A stretch of DNA of 64,000 nt from Tethya wilhelma (Eukaryota; Porifera; Demospongiae; Tethyida; Tethyidae), in contig CAXIPT010000007.1 of the NCBI GenBank assembly GCA_964030475.1, positions 5,060,715 to 5,124,714 of the forward strand, written 5' to 3'. Position 1 is the first letter of the stretch. Each line of letters starts with the position of its first letter. Below, one piece after another: positions 62,966 to 64,000 of this stretch. The notes below the pieces were generated by a model, which did not search any database, was not told where the DNA came from, and saw nothing but the letters and a program-made list of their open reading frames with translations. Position numbers and translations under genes: made by a program.

Positions 62966-64000
62966 GATGCCCGCTTACCCGGCTTTCCCTGGATGTTGTT
63001 CTGCCGTTTTGGTGTAGGATTTGGTGCTTCCGGTATCACACAAGTAGGACCCTACTTTATTGAATTTCTACCCAAGAAAACACGTGCCATATGTATCTTG
63101 TTTGTCTCTGGCTGGTGGGCTGTAGGAACCATGTTTGGTTCTGTAATTGCACTCGGTGTGATGCGTCCAGGAGGTCTAGGATGGCACTGGTACCTTGGCA
63201 TCTGTGCTACTCCATTAGCAGTCTCTCTCGTTTATTTCCTGTTCATCCCAGAATCAGCACGGTACTACCTTGTTCAAGGCAAGAAAGCCAAAGCACAAAA
63301 AGTTTTGAAGAGAGTAGCGTGGTTAAATTTCAAGAAGCTACCAGAAGGAAGACTCGTTACTACTGAAGAGTATGAGAGTATGAAACATTCAAAACCAAGA
63401 GAGACTCTTTATGGAGAGAGCGAATCAAGTTTTTACAAGGATCCTAAAAGGAGAGAATTCATTTCAAATTCCACCGACGAGTCTGACCCTTTACTGATTA
63501 GCAATGAGAAGAGTACAGAGCCTGCCGATTATCAGCGAACCTCCAAGGCCAAAGACATGATAAAATCGCTACCTTTACTTTTCAAAAATGGCATGTGGAA
63601 AGTAACAATCCTTCTTTCATTCCTCTGGTTTGGATCCGCCTGGTTGTACTACGGGAATGTACTTCTTACTTCCACAATACTTCAAGAAAACCCTCACTGT
63701 GAAGCAGGCTTGAATTCCACACTAGTCAATGAGACTGACTTGAACGAAACGTGTGAAGCACTACTAGACACTGCTGACTACTTGAACATCATGTGGACGA
63801 CAGGAGCTGAGCTACCCGGTCTGCTAGTGTCTATTCTGATCATCGAGTTTGTAGGACGCAAACTCACAATGGCATTCAACTTTGCAGTGATAGCTCTTGG
63901 ACATTTTCTCCTCTTTATCTGCACTGTAGAAGAAGTTTTGACATTCTTTCTTTTTCTCATTCGAGCAATGGCAACAGGAGTCTTTCAAACAATGTACGTC
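62966..64000 (+). CDS. SVOP-like 3 second copy, partial at both ends
   Basis: Matches transporter 3 from DARLPGFPWML to the window end in helix 10 (TMYV). Differences are few: silent changes, loss of HN in STDHNESDP (reads STDESDP), DYQRTSK, where the first copy reads DHQGTSK, and LVNET, where it reads LANET. The frame is open throughout. Start and stop are outside the available sequence. Confidence 0.85.

Noticed and set aside
1..64000. tRNA, rRNA or other structured RNA genes
   Set aside because: None was recognised by eye on either strand. A covariance-model scan would be needed to exclude small ncRNAs.

Overview
This window is nuclear DNA of a marine invertebrate, most likely a demosponge. 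The evidence is a 31-exon RAB3GAP2 orthologue, SVOP-type transporters and rhodopsin-like GPCRs, introns mostly of 70-100 bp, many CA/GT microsatellites, TGCATGCA-rich AT-biased spacers, and short fold-back repeats of the CCTCGTA type. Assignment to sponges rather than cnidarians is inference. The assembly carries visible scars: single-N joins at 2802 and 9734, a 641-N gap at 62325-62965, and a Nextera/Tn5 adapter remnant at 41212-41243.

Layout. 1-5.6 kb: two minus-strand Kelch genes. The second is complete (7 exons, 565 aa) and fuses a secreted-side Kelch propeller to a four-histidine cytochrome b561 membrane domain; the first runs off the window and has a 4-bp frameshift. 5.8-7.2 kb: an intronless, secreted GH7 cellobiohydrolase-type cellulase (minus). 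7.7-22.4 kb: a plus-strand tandem array of seven full-length, intronless, secreted ARSB/I/J-like sulfatases plus two fragments. Kelch-b561, GH7 and the sulfatases together resemble a polysaccharide-degradation locus.

22.6-51.6 kb: RAB3GAP2, reconstructed exon by exon with consistent phases to 1404 aa. Its intron 10 (at least 15.7 kb) holds a same-strand array of ten intronless GPCR loci (five with intact seven-helix reading frames, one in-frame two-helix deletion form, four clear pseudogenes). Exons 11-12 occur twice, as part of a duplicated GPCR-plus-exons unit. Intron 17 holds two antisense secreted cysteine-rich paralogues. Several small inverted-repeat elements are inserted here, one of which duplicated a 5' splice site.

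52.2-64 kb: a tandem array of SVOP/SV2-like MFS transporters (three complete, one remnant), a 5'-truncated LINE at 58.7-60.4 kb, then a near-identical second copy of the transporter block interrupted by the N gap. The repeated theme is tandem birth-and-death of intronless membrane or secreted gene families around, and inside, intron-rich conserved genes. Some apparent duplications are probably assembly or haplotype artefacts, and these are flagged.
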